A stretch of DNA of 64,000 bases. Source: CAZSDP01 sp964605665 (GTDB lineage Bacteria > Planctomycetota > UBA8108 > UBA1146). Where the stretch lies: the NCBI GenBank assembly GCA_964605665.1, contig CAZSDP010000021.1, forward strand, positions 12,187-76,186. Direction: 5' to 3'. A program made the position numbers and the translations under genes. Under the pieces are notes generated by a model, which did not search any database, was not told where the DNA came from, and saw only the letters and a list, made by a program, of their open reading frames with translations. Below, one piece after another: positions 8,604 to 17,980 of this stretch; within the stretch, counting starts at the first letter, position 1; each line of letters starts with the position of its first letter.

Positions 8604-11600
8604 TTAAGGAAATACATGGTAAGTTCTGGCAGGACGAAAGCCGGTAAAAAAGCCGCGGAATTCCGGTCGGCGACTGATTCGGTTGGCGGAACGGATGAAC
8701 GCAGCCTGACCGCGGAACGAGCCGCCACGCAACACACGCCGATCAGAATTTTTGACGCCTTCAACCGACGGTGTATCCCGTACCACAGTATTGGACGTTG
8801 AATAACTGCGGAAGGCATCGTAGCACCACTCAAGCGCGTTGCCGTGCATTTCAAACAGACCGAAATCATTTGGCTTCAGGCTGGCCACCTGATGCGTGTG
8901 GTCCTTACCGTTGGCCTTATTCCAGGCATAACGATGCAGTAGTTTTTCACTTGCACCGTAATACAGACGGCTGCTGGTTCCCGCACGACAGGCGTATTCC
9001 CACTCCGACTCCGTGGGTAAGCGGTATCCCGTCAATGCCAAAAAATTTCCCTTGGCTTTCATGCCGGGACCGTATTTGCCTTTTTTGTTCTTTTCATAAC
9101 ACCATTGTGTTTCCGGTATTCCTTCTTGCTCACTTAGCCAGTTGCAGTAGTGAGCCGCTTCGTACCACGTTATCGCGACCATCGGGGAGTCATCACTACG
9201 AATGTAAATAGAGAGTTGCTCTTGGTCCGCTGGAAAAACAGCACAATCGTTAGAAAATTCTCGCCACTGATCTTTGGTCACTTCCTGGGTTGCAATCGCA
9301 ATCCGTCTGTCGATTTTCCGTCGATGCAGTGTCTCGTTCGGAGTACGACCAGCTTCCGTATCCGGTGATCCCATCTGGAATTCGTCCGCAGATAGAATCG
9401 TAAACGTCTGGCCTTGAGAATTGAGATACCATTGCCGCTCTTTGTCTTTGGCGGCTACGAGTTGTTCTTCTGTCTGCTGCAAATGCTCATCAATGGCAGC
9501 GATTTTTTCACTCTGTTTCCACTGACGCAGCGTCCATTCCGCAGCGGCGTGTAGACCCGCATCGGGATGACTGCGGTAAATTGTCAGGAGTTCTTCGATC
9601 AGCGATTGCGGTTGAGAATCCGTTAACTCGAATTCACCCAGACACAACAGTAAGGCCCGTTTGATTGTGATGTCCGCTTCCTGTTTGTAACGGGCGATGA
9701 TTGGTTTCGCATCACCGCCTCGCGGACGGAGCCAGTGGATGATGTAACTGCGGACGCGAGGATCGGGGCTATGTTTGAGAAGCGGCCACACGTGATCCCC
9801 GGCACCCATCCGCAACAGCATTACCGCCGTGTTGGCTTGCCGCATGGCCAGATCTTCCTTGTCGGCTTCACTGCCATTGCCCGAAAACGTTTGGGTTACT
9901 GCCGTGTTCCCCAGGGCGATAGCCTGATCTCGATGGCGGTCGAGCTTTCTGTAGATGGTCGCAAACTGTTTTTCGTCCGCATCTGTCAGCAGATCGAACA
10001 ATCCTTCCGCATCTTCGCTCAGATAATCCGCCAGCGTGTCAGTAGCGAACGATCGCAACTGTTCACCGGTGGAGCTATCCCGGTAAATTGCGGACAAAGG
10101 AGCAATCAAATGCTCCTGCACCGGACGCAGGGCTTCACGATACGCAACTAGTTCGGAGGGCAGCACCTGGACCAGGTCTGCAGCTAGATGAGCAGCATAC
10201 TGAGGCCAGAAATCGGCGTCCGTTGCAAATTCAGCCAGAAAACACCCGGCACGTAGCCGGTCCGAGGTCATCTTCAGATTTGGCAGAAACTGCGCAACAA
10301 GTTCTCCGCCGTTCGGTGTCAGGGCACCTCGGATCAATAACAGTTCTTCCGGTTTCAACTGCTGACCTGCCTCGGACATTACGAACTGAACAATCGGTTC
10401 CAATTGTGCCTTATCAATAGACAGCAGACCCAACCGGATACGGTTCGTTTCAAGTGGCGATAGGCTGTGATCAGCGAGTTGGCGGCGTAGCACATCCTGA
10501 ATCTCGCTGGAACTGAGATCGAGTTCCCGCAAGATGATTGTGGCGCCCTGGGATGTGGCTTGACGCAGCGATTGGGCCTGTGTCACTCGACGTTCAAGTT
10601 CCGCCTTCTGTTGTGCAGATAAAGCCTGTTCTGCTTTCGTGCGCTCGGTGTCCGCAAGATTTCGCTGCTTCACCGCTTCAACTCGTTCCGAGTTAATCCA
10701 AACGGCGGCGACCGAGACCACTGTCAGCATTAGGATGGCGCCTGCCACAAGACCCTGTTTCATCCGCTTTAAACGAATCTGCCGATCGTTTCGTTCGTCT
10801 CTTGCGGCCGTCAAACGGCTGACGATCGCCCGTTGCTCAACGTTCGACTCATCCAACAGCGACAACCCCAGTTCATAATCCTCCTTCTGCTCGGCGCAGA
10901 GAGCGTAGGAGAGACGAGATTGTTCCATTCTCTCAATGGCGACGCTATTGCCAGACCAAAGGGTTACTGCTTCCTCGAAGCCAATCATCGATCGAGAATA
11001 CTCGATGTAATCATTACTCTTATTGGCAGACTGCAGTGCCTCTTCGGCGCGCGCGGTCAGCTTGAGGCTCTCCTGATGCGATTCAAAATCCCGGACTGCC
11101 TGCTGGAATGTACCCACCGTTTGGTAACGATCCGCCGGATCTGTGGACATAGCCTGCATTGCCACGCTCAGCAACTCACCTGTGGGATCCAGTTCCCGCA
11201 TGCGTTCGGGATTCGGAGTGACGATCTCGTTCTTAATCACGGCTTGCAGAGCGTTTCGTGCAGATTTCCCTTTGTGTGGCGTTTGACCCGCCAGAAACCG
11301 GAACAGAATCGCGCCCAGCAGGTAGACATCGCTCCGCGGGCCCACCAGGTACGGCGGAGTAAACATCTCTGGTGCCATGTAACTCGGAGTGCCCCCAGCG
11401 GCCGCAGTGACATCGCTGCCGGGGGTAGCCAGGACCGCCAGTCCCCAGTCAAGAATCAGCACCTCGCCAAAACCGCCGATCATGATGTTCTGTGGCTTCA
11501 GGTCCCGGTGAATTACGCCCTCCGCGTGGGCAAACGCAATCGCGTCGCACACGTCGATGAGAATCTCCAGATTCTGATTGAGTGTGAGTTCATCAATGGT

Positions 11601-12275
11601 GTCTTCCCAAGCACGGCCTTTGACGTTCTTCATCGCATAAAACAGTTCACCACTATCTGACTCTCCCACCTCGTAAATCGGAACGATGTTGGGATGCTCT
11701 AGCTTTCCAGTCAGCACGGCTTCGGTCAGAAACTCTTTCCGGACCGCCGCCTGCTGGCTCGATTGTCGATGGATTTGCTTCAGAGCCACCTCTCGGCCCA
11801 GAGCCACTTGTTGGGCCAGGTGAACCGTTCCCATCCCGCCTTCACCCAACTTATTGAGCGTCATATAGTCTGGACTGCTTTGAGTCGCAGTTCCGGAGAC
11901 GACGGCAGAATCGCTCGAGTCGTCGTCAGTTGTCTGATGAGCCGGCTGAACGCTACGCGGGCGAAGTGATTGAGAATCAGTGAGTGATTTGAGCGCGTTA
12001 GTGTTGTCTCCGTTTTCGTCCTGAACCGGTTTCAGGCTGATGAGAGCATGCGTATGTTCCAGGTTCTGTTGCTCGGTGGGAAGCGTTTGGGAAAACTCTT
12101 TCAGCATGTCACCGGCTTTGACGGTAGACCTGGCATCGAAGGTCATCGTTTGATCTGCAGAAGCCGCTTGTCGTGGTTCGTCTTTCCGAGAGTGTTCTCT
12201 CTCGAGCGCATCTTTGACTTCTTCACATTGTGAATCCGAATCGTGGTTTCGTTGAGGTTCTTCTTCAATAGACAT
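8604..12275 (-). CDS. Membrane Ser/Thr protein kinase with C-terminal formylglycine-generating-enzyme (sulfatase-modifying-factor) domain
   Basis: 1223 residues. A disordered polar N-terminus (1-135) precedes a Hanks-type kinase domain (about 138-400) with LGEGGMGTVHLA, the VALKQI lysine, HRDLKPQNIM, DWG in place of DFG, and a GTPSYMAPE activation segment. A helical stretch follows, then one membrane helix (VAGAILMLTVVSVAAVWI, about 510-530), a coiled coil, a HEAT-like helical region (about 570-930) and an FGE-like domain (about 970-1220) with YRLPTESEWEYACRAGT, GNALEWCYD, RVLRGGSF and FRPAR. Membrane sensor kinases of this kind are abundant in planctomycetes; the FGE domain here is more likely a ligand-binding fold than a true sulfatase activator. 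AAGG lies six bases before the ATG. An IS91-type remnant lies beyond the 3' end and an AT-rich gene-free stretch beyond the 5' end, so late acquisition is possible. Confidence 0.9.
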   Translation of the reverse strand: MSIEEEPQRNHDSDSQCEEVKDALEREHSRKDEPRQAASADQTMTFDARSTVKAGDMLKEFSQTLPTEQQNLEHTHALISLKPVQDENGDNTNALKSLTDSQSLRPRSVQPAHQTTDDDSSDSAVVSGTATQSSPDYMTLNKLGEGGMGTVHLAQQVALGREVALKQIHRQSSQQAAVRKEFLTEAVLTGKLEHPNIVPIYEVGESDSGELFYAMKNVKGRAWEDTIDELTLNQNLEILIDVCDAIAFAHAEGVIHRDLKPQNIMIGGFGEVLILDWGLAVLATPGSDVTAAAGGTPSYMAPEMFTPPYLVGPRSDVYLLGAILFRFLAGQTPHKGKSARNALQAVIKNEIVTPNPERMRELDPTGELLSVAMQAMSTDPADRYQTVGTFQQAVRDFESHQESLKLTARAEEALQSANKSNDYIEYSRSMIGFEEAVTLWSGNSVAIERMEQSRLSYALCAEQKEDYELGLSLLDESNVEQRAIVSRLTAARDERNDRQIRLKRMKQGLVAGAILMLTVVSVAAVWINSERVEAVKQRNLADTERTKAEQALSAQQKAELERRVTQAQSLRQATSQGATIILRELDLSSSEIQDVLRRQLADHSLSPLETNRIRLGLLSIDKAQLEPIVQFVMSEAGQQLKPEELLLIRGALTPNGGELVAQFLPNLKMTSDRLRAGCFLAEFATDADFWPQYAAHLAADLVQVLPSELVAYREALRPVQEHLIAPLSAIYRDSSTGEQLRSFATDTLADYLSEDAEGLFDLLTDADEKQFATIYRKLDRHRDQAIALGNTAVTQTFSGNGSEADKEDLAMRQANTAVMLLRMGAGDHVWPLLKHSPDPRVRSYIIHWLRPRGGDAKPIIARYKQEADITIKRALLLCLGEFELTDSQPQSLIEELLTIYRSHPDAGLHAAAEWTLRQWKQSEKIAAIDEHLQQTEEQLVAAKDKERQWYLNSQGQTFTILSADEFQMGSPDTEAGRTPNETLHRRKIDRRIAIATQEVTKDQWREFSNDCAVFPADQEQLSIYIRSDDSPMVAITWYEAAHYCNWLSEQEGIPETQWCYEKNKKGKYGPGMKAKGNFLALTGYRLPTESEWEYACRAGTSSRLYYGASEKLLHRYAWNKANGKDHTHQVASLKPNDFGLFEMHGNALEWCYDAFRSYSTSNTVVRDTPSVEGVKNSDRRVLRGGSFRGQAAFIRSANRISRRPEFRGFFTGFRPARTYHVFP

Positions 12276-13208
12276 AGATAACCTTGTGCACGGACTGATT
12301 CTGAGAACTGAGCAAATGAAAATAAAAGAAATGAGAATAAAACAAATAAGTGAACCGCACTGTTGAATGACTCATTTTCTCACGAAGTACGAAACTGAAC
12401 AATACGATATAATTTAGAAAGTACCACACGTCAGAGCAGGGCTGTCCAAGGAACGGCTATCAGCATGTAGAGCGTAAACCTCTTATTCATATTCGAGTTA
12501 AGGAAGCTCTCCAAATCATTGACGTCACTATATGGAATGGACTCTGGAAGGAAAATCGCAAAGGCCTCTCCTGTGAAGTGGCGACTCCAAAGCGCATCAG
12601 AAGAACTCGAGCTTTAAATAGACTTCGTAACCAAACGTGATTTGCCTGAACAAGAAAATTGCAAATGCTGAATGAGTTCGACTCAATTAGCGCGAAGGGG
12701 ATCGATAGCCTCTGGACGCTATTTTGATATTAGCCTGTTGCCTGACAGATTCTTGGCAATAGTCATCGCTGTAAATTGTAACTTCGTGACAGAGCTATAT
12801 CCCAATTTAGCCTCGGTAGATCGTGGCTGGCCGAGGATTTGATCAGTCGTGCATCGAAGCGATCGAGTTCTTCGGTCAGTTTCACTCAAAGGGTGAAAAG
12901 GAAATAGCCTGTTCAAGTACGGAATTTATTCGATTTCTTTGTTCTCATTTCATGGCAGATCTTGATCGGCATTCGTTATGTCAGTGGTAATCCTTAACCC
13001 ACCAATACTCCTCTTATCACTAGAGCCAGCTTTGCACAAATGGTGCATTAATCGAAGCGGTCCAGGTTTCCGATCACTGAATTTCGGTATAGGTGAAGTG
13101 AGTTTAGGTGAGTCTGTCGAGGATTGATTCAGTGTGATAAAATCCGCGCTCTTCTGAATTCAAGTACGCTGGAATTGCTGGGCTGCTACGCGATGAGGTG
13201 TAGAAGAA
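12276..13208. other. Gene-free AT-richer interval
   Basis: About 930 bases with no ORF above about 80 codons that looks coding, visibly richer in A/T than the flanking genes. The first 140 bases upstream of the kinase gene are especially A/T-rich and should hold its promoter and leader. No tRNA, repeat or terminator was recognised. Confidence 0.5.
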
Positions 13209-14894
13209 ATGTTGGTACGAGCTTATCTCGCATTCATGGTGTTTTTCCTTTCCATTACAGTTGAGGCTGTTGATCGGGAAGGGAGTGAGCTTGCCAATCC
13301 TGTCCTTCTTCAATCGGGAGGGGAGTTGATCGATGTGGCGGTTGGACACGCGGCTCCATATGTCATCGACTTTGATGGTGATGGGAAGCGTGATCTTCTT
13401 GTGGGCGAATTCGGAGTTGGTTCGTTCCCCTCAGAGCGGCTTCCCAATGATCCAAAGCTTCGAAGTCAGGATTTTTCGCTCGGCAAGCTTCGTGTTTATC
13501 GCAATCTCGGTACCGACTCTGATCCGAGATACGATGGCTATGAGTATCTGGTTGCGGGAGCGGAGCACGCTTCAATTCCAACAACCTGATGTATCTCCTT
13601 TTGTCCACAGTTTGTGGACTACGAAGGAGATGGGGATCTCGACATTCTGAGTGGCTCGTATACTGGAGAGCTCTATCTGTTCGAGCGCCTTGATTCAGGT
13701 CAGTTTGCTCAGGGGCGATTTCTTACCGTCTCAGATGGAACTCCATTGAAGTGCAGCACATCGATCACTCCGGAGGCGATCGACATCGATGCGGATGGTG
13801 ATCTTGATCTCGTGATCGGTTCGCGAAGCAGTGGGGTCTTCATTATCACGAATGTGGGAACCCGTAATGCTCCAGTCTGGTCGAAGGAATCGTCAGCACT
13901 CAAAACGGTAAGTGGAAAGCGGGTCAAGGGTAGCAACGCTCATCACGCAGACTGGGATGGGGATGGCGTCCGCGACCTTGTGCTCGGTAGTGAGTATGGG
14001 GAGGTGGTTTGGCATCGTAACGTGGGAACCTCGACGGAGCCCCGCTATGGCGAGCGTCAAACATTGATTGATCAAGGGGATTTTACCAGGATCGAGGAAG
14101 GGGCCATTCCGACAAGACCTGGGAGCCGAACAAAGGTCCACGTCACTGACTACAACGGTGACGGCAGAGTCGATTTGCTGGTTGGAGACGTCCAGTGGCA
14201 CTCCTATCGCTTGCCACCATTGACTCCGGAGCAGGAGCAGGAAAAGGCCGATCTTCTCCCTCGGTACGAGGCCGCCCAGAAGGCATATTGGAAACTGGTC
14301 GAGGAACGTAACTCCTATGTTGGTCAGGAAGGTGGTATTCCCCAGGAAGTGCTCGATCGCTTGTCGAAGGCGGACGAGGAATTTAGCCCCTTCCGGAAGA
14401 AGATGTATTCTTTTGAGCGTGATCGATCGAAGACCCATGGCTACGTTTGGCTCTATCTCCGCGGTGAAAAATCGACCCGATCGAAGAAGGTCGAAAGTCG
14501 TGAATCGACGAGTGGACCGGTCTCCTTTCAGATTTTCGCGACGCCGGTCAACGAGAGGCCTGGGCACTACCTATTGACTGCGCATTTCAATATCAGCAAG
14601 GGTTGGCACGTTTATGCCCAACCCCCAGTGGAAGGTCAGTATGCGGCTACGATTTTGGAGGGCCATTGGCCGGAGGGGATGGAAGCACGCACTGGATGGA
14701 AGTCAAAGTCCGCCGAGCGGCCTGATCCTCAGAAACCGGCGGTCTTCTGGTACGTCGGTGAAACGGTCTTCGAGTGCGAAGTATATTGCGCCGAAGACAA
14801 AGACTATGAGTTTTCGGTGGAGGTTGGCTATCAGGTCTGCAATGACCAAATTTGTCTCCCTGCAAGCTCACTGATCGTGGAACTTCGCCTCTGA
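13209..14894 (+). CDS. Secreted FG-GAP/VCBS protein with C-terminal DsbD-N-like redox domain; contains an in-frame UGA (candidate selenocysteine 127)
   Basis: Two open segments (13209-13589 and 13590-14894) lie in the same frame and are separated only by a TGA at 13587-13589. Read through, they give a 561-residue protein: signal peptide (1-20), five FG-GAP calcium-type loops on both sides of the TGA (DFDGDGKRDLLVG, DYEGDGDLDILSG, DIDADGDLDLVIG, DWDGDGVRDLVLG, DYNGDGRVDLLVG), a helical spacer (about 345-400), and a domain resembling the N-terminal domain of DsbD (about 430-561). That domain ends with the redox pair in GYQVCNDQICLPA. The codon after the TGA is Cys. Because the frame is unchanged and the beta-propeller repeats continue without loss, I favour readthrough with selenocysteine or a one-base error or mutation (TGC/TGT to TGA) over an old pseudogene. 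GAGGTG lies upstream of the ATG. No Sec machinery gene is in the window. Confidence 0.75.
13593..13631 (+). promoter_or_regulatory. Candidate bacterial SECIS hairpin immediately downstream of in-frame UGA
   Basis: Lower stem: 13593-13600 (ATCTCCTT) pairs fully with 13624-13631 (AAGGAGAT), 8 bp. Asymmetric internal loop: TT against TACG. Upper stem: 13603-13609 (GTCCACA) pairs fully with 13613-13619 (TGTGGAC), 7 bp, closed by the loop GTT at 13610-13612. The apical loop starts 20 nt after the UGA and its first base is G. From memory of the bacterial SECIS model, a G in the first two loop positions, a loop of 3-14 nt and a UGA-to-loop distance of about 16-37 nt are expected; all three hold here. 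Confidence 0.6.
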
Positions 14895-14923
14895 GCTTCT
14901 GGTTCACTGAGCTTCTGGTTCAC
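14892..14923. repeat. 16-bp direct duplication at the end of the FG-GAP gene
   Basis: The unit TGAGCTTCTGGTTCAC occurs twice head to tail, the first copy beginning with the stop codon of the upstream gene. It has no inverted symmetry and is probably a simple slippage duplication. Confidence 0.8.
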
Positions 14924-15296
14924 TGCGTTTCTTAATCACTTGGATCTAAAGTTCACTCTTGTCACTTCAACTTTCTGATCAAGTCGCTTCAGCGTTGCTG
15001 GGCCCTATCGTTGACTCATCAACTCTGTATACGTTTCTTGGGATGGTCTTAGGGCCGATTCGAGTCTGATCGGGGCATTGGGACGCGTGTGTGGTATTGG
15101 GTGGGGGGACGAATTTTATCGGATGGGTTCTGAGATCGCAGTGGAGGCCCCGTCAGCTGAGGAATAGTGTGTGGACCGACTTCCCGCGCCAGCCGAACGG
15201 TCTAGATCTATGAAAATGCAGGGGGATAGACGCTGTTCGGCGCCGAACTGTTTTCACGGCGCCAGCAGTTCTGTTGCAGCGCATCTCGACGGTATA
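14924..15296. other. Intergenic region between FG-GAP gene and tRNA-Ser(GGA)
   Basis: No convincing gene. It contains a perfect 14-nt palindrome GTTCGGCGCCGAAC at 15235-15248, which could be a protein-binding site or a small hairpin in the trailer of the tRNA transcript. Nothing else was recognised. Confidence 0.4.
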
Positions 15297-15314
15297 TTTC
15301 GGCGCTTGCCGAAA
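15297..15314 (-). terminator. Hairpin just downstream of tRNA-Ser(GGA)
   Basis: On the minus strand, TTTCGGC pairs with GCCGAAA around an AAGC loop, starting two bases after the encoded CCA. The bases after it are ATATAC rather than a T-run, so it could be a terminator or a processing signal. Confidence 0.45.
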
Positions 15315-15316
15315 AA

Positions 15317-15404
15317 TGGCGGAGCGGGTGGGATTCGAACCCACGGTACGTTGCCGCACACACGCTTTCCAAGCGTGCTCCTTCGACCACTCGGACACCG
15401 CTCC
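15317..15404 (-). tRNA. tRNA-Ser(GGA)
   Basis: Read on the minus strand it has acceptor GGAGCGG/CCGCTCC, an anticodon arm CACGC-TTGGAAA-GCGTG giving anticodon GGA, a long class II variable arm, T-arm GTGGG-TTCGAAT-CCCAC, discriminator G and an encoded CCA (15317-15319). It reads UCC/UCU codons. Confidence 0.95.
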
Positions 15405-15772
15405 GCATTTGTTGTTCTCAAGTTTTCGACGCCTTTGGCGTCTTCGCCCTGCGCTGCCCGACTCGAAGCCGATGCCACGGCCGGTCAGGGATCACTGAGC
15501 TGCGGCGCATTCTGGTCTCCTGGCCCGTTTGCGGCAACCAATTCTGAAGGTGACCGGGCATGTCGGTCCTGATTGCGGAGAATCTCGCGATTCCTGGAGC
15601 TTTGAGAAAGAACCCTGTGGTCGGACCTCCTCAAGATCCGAAGAATGATGTGGTGGCTTCTCTTGGCGGTACCCGTCGAATTGCTGGAGGCGCTCGCTGA
15701 GATCGTGATGATCAACTCTGCCGCCACTGCCCGCTTCGATTGTGAGAGGCGCTTCGGTCGAGAGAGGTCGAC
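15405..15772. other. Intergenic region upstream of the antiporter gene
   Basis: About 370 bases with no convincing gene. A small perfect hairpin GACGCC-TTT-GGCGTC lies at 15429-15443, upstream of the tRNA-Ser on its strand. Promoters for the divergent tRNA and antiporter genes should be here. Confidence 0.4.
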
Positions 15773-17479
15773 GTGGAGATTTGGAATACCCTCTTCGATA
15801 TTTTGGCGCTCCTCCTAGGTGCCCTGATCATCGGAACTCTCTTGGAGAGGCTCCGCCAGAGTGCCGTGGTGGGATTTCTTTGCGCTGGGATGCTGCTCGG
15901 CCCCCATGGGTTAGACATCGTGACCTCGAGCGAAGAGGTGAAGCTGCTCGCCGAGTTGGGAGTCTCACTACTGCTCTTTAGCATCGGCTTGGAATTTTCC
16001 CGGAGTCGACTGGCACGGTTGAAGTCCGCCGGGATTCTTGGGGTGCTTCAAGTCCTGATCACCGGGATGGTCGGAGTTGGAATTTCGACTCTGCTTGGAC
16101 TGGAGTGGAGGACAGCGGTTGGGATCGGATTGATCATCAGCCTCTCCAGCACCGCCTGCGTTTTGAGGGTGTTGACCGATCGGTCCCAGCTCGATAGTGG
16201 TCCCGGGCGAAATGCTCTCGGAGTTCTCCTCGTTCAGGACGTTGCGGTCATCCCACTTTCGTTCGCGATGGAATTCCTCTCGATAGAGTCGAGCGGGCCA
16301 AGTTCGGGACCAGGTCCAGTAGCACTTCTCTTTGGGGCCATCTGTTTCGGGGTCGCTCTCTGGGCGGTGTTACGTTACGGAGCCGCGTGGTTTCTCGGAT
16401 CTCGGGCGATCTCGGGAAATCGAGAGTTATCTCTGTTACTCGCGGTGGTGACGGGTCTTGGAGCTGCGGGAGGAGCACATGCGTTTGGGGTTTCTCCGGC
16501 GCTGGGCGCCTTCATCGCCGGAATTGTCTTGGCGGGATCCCCATTCGCAGTGCAGGTCCGAAGCGACGTCGGTGCATTGAAAACGCTGCTCCTGACGCTC
16601 TTTTTTGGTTCCGTCGGGATGCTCGCAAATCCGGTGTGGATCGCTGAGCACATCCTGGAGGTGTTGGGGCTTTTGGCAGGGCTAGTCCTCGTCAAGGCGT
16701 TGATCGTTGCCGTGATTGTGCGATTGATCTCTGGCTATTGGAAACACGGAGTGGCAAGCGGTCTGGCTCTCGCTCAGATTGGCGAATTCAGCTTCTTGTT
16801 GATGGACTTGGGCAAAGGCAAAGTTGTCTCTGCTGAAGCCGAGCCATATCTCGTTTCGGTGATCTTGTTGAGTCTCCTGGTCACTCCCTATTTGGTGACC
16901 TTCGGTCGAACGATCGAGCAATCGTTGTTGCGCACCAAACTTCCGGATTTGGATGAGGACGATTCAGAGGAGGAATCAGCGGCGGTTCTCTTGGTGGGTT
17001 TCGGGCCGTCCGGCCAAAGGGCGGCGATTGAGATCGCGCGCACCGGAAAGACGATTCGGGTTCTCGACCTCAACTCCGCGAGTGTCTTGCGTGCTCGTAG
17101 TCTGGGGCATCAGGCCACAGTGGGAGATGCGAGCCAGCCAGAAGTTCTCGAGCACCTCGATCTACAGTCGCTGGAGGTGGTGGTCGTAACACTTCCCGAT
17201 CCCAACTCTGTTGAGTTGGTCCTGCAGGCGATTGCCCGGTTGAAACCAGGTTTACCGGTGGTTGTTCGGGCGCGATATCACATCCATCGTCACCGCTTCG
17301 AACATCACACTCCGGTTCGGATTGTGGATGAAGAGGAAGAGGTGGGAGTGCACCTCGGGGAGCATGCGGTCAAAGCTTTGGGGCAGGAACTGACTCCAGA
17401 ACAGAAAGCGCTTCGAGACCACGATCGTTTGGCGGAGGACGATCTCACCTCGAATTCTCCCCTCGTCCCAGATCCCTAG
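15773..17479 (+). CDS. KefB-type CPA2 monovalent cation/proton antiporter with TrkA-N domain
   Basis: 568 residues from a GTG start. The first 385 residues form about 11-12 membrane helices of the CPA2 fold, opening with LFDILALLLGALIIGTLLERLRQSAVVGFLCAGMLLGP-type segments. They include GVSLLLFSIGLEFS, the SSTACVLRVL helix and the ALGVLLVQDVAVIPL segment typical of Kef proteins. The cytosolic TrkA-N/RCK domain (about 402-520) has VGFGPSGQRAAIEIA as its nucleotide loop and LDLNSASVLRAR and GDASQPEVLEHL following. Such proteins exchange K+ or Na+ for protons under nucleotide or redox gating; ion choice cannot be read here. The start has no strong ribosome site. Confidence 0.9.
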   Translation: MEIWNTLFDILALLLGALIIGTLLERLRQSAVVGFLCAGMLLGPHGLDIVTSSEEVKLLAELGVSLLLFSIGLEFSRSRLARLKSAGILGVLQVLITGMVGVGISTLLGLEWRTAVGIGLIISLSSTACVLRVLTDRSQLDSGPGRNALGVLLVQDVAVIPLSFAMEFLSIESSGPSSGPGPVALLFGAICFGVALWAVLRYGAAWFLGSRAISGNRELSLLLAVVTGLGAAGGAHAFGVSPALGAFIAGIVLAGSPFAVQVRSDVGALKTLLLTLFFGSVGMLANPVWIAEHILEVLGLLAGLVLVKALIVAVIVRLISGYWKHGVASGLALAQIGEFSFLLMDLGKGKVVSAEAEPYLVSVILLSLLVTPYLVTFGRTIEQSLLRTKLPDLDEDDSEEESAAVLLVGFGPSGQRAAIEIARTGKTIRVLDLNSASVLRARSLGHQATVGDASQPEVLEHLDLQSLEVVVVTLPDPNSVELVLQAIARLKPGLPVVVRARYHIHRHRFEHHTPVRIVDEEEEVGVHLGEHAVKALGQELTPEQKALRDHDRLAEDDLTSNSPLVPDP

Positions 17480-17579
17480 AACCCCAGATTCTCAGAACCC
17501 AGAGTGATCAATCTCTGCGACGAACCTCCACCAGCACCGACCGAACGAAGCAATCTTTCCCAGTGCCGATGCCCAGCGA

Positions 17580-17856
17580 TAAAGCGCCCGCCCCGTACCA
17601 AAACCGCCAGAGCAACAACGTCTCAACCGCGCCAGCGGTTGAACCAAAAAAGCGGTTGAACAAAAAGAAGCGAAAAGCAGCGCTAAAACGCCCGCCCCGT
17701 ATAAAAACCGCCAGAGCAACAAGGTCTCAACCGCGCCAGCGGTTGAACCAAAAAACGCGGTTGAACAAAAAGAAGCGATAAAACGCCCGCCAGGTATAAA
17801 AACCGCGAGAGCAACAAGGTCTCAACCGCGCCAGCGGTTGAACGAAAAAAACGCAG
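17580..17856. repeat. Three tandem imperfect repeats (about 104, 95 and 78 bp) with a conserved hairpin, just downstream of tRNA-Ser(CGA)
   Basis: Units begin at 17580, 17684 and 17779. Each starts TAAA(A/G)CGCCCGCC, then has GAGCAACAA.GTCTCAACC, then a perfect hairpin CAACCGC-GCCA-GCGGTTG followed by an A-rich stretch. Units 1 and 2 also carry a second partial copy of GCGGTTGAAC. On the minus strand, the direction of the neighbouring tRNA, each hairpin is preceded by a T-rich run. The array starts 35 bases past the tRNA 3' end, so it would lie in the trailer of the tRNA transcript. Open frames through it only translate the repeats and are not taken as genes. Confidence 0.8.
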
Positions 17857-17890
17857 ATCTCGAAGCCAATATTCGGTCAGAATCGAAAAT

Positions 17891-17980
<90 letters not shown>

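Noticed and set aside
8190..8607. Plus-strand open frames before the kinase gene
   Set aside because: The opposite strand carries the IS91-like remnant; the plus-strand translations have no recognisable pattern.
13209..14894. FG-GAP gene as an ordinary frameshifted pseudogene
   Set aside because: Both segments are in the same frame and only one stop codon separates them; the repeats continue intact and a SECIS-like hairpin follows. A nonsense mutation or base-call error remains possible.
17580..17856. CRISPR array
   Set aside because: Only three units, which are long and contiguous with no unique spacers between short repeats.
17563..17860. Small ORFs through the tandem repeats
   Set aside because: They merely translate the repeat units; the repeats are better explained as non-coding.
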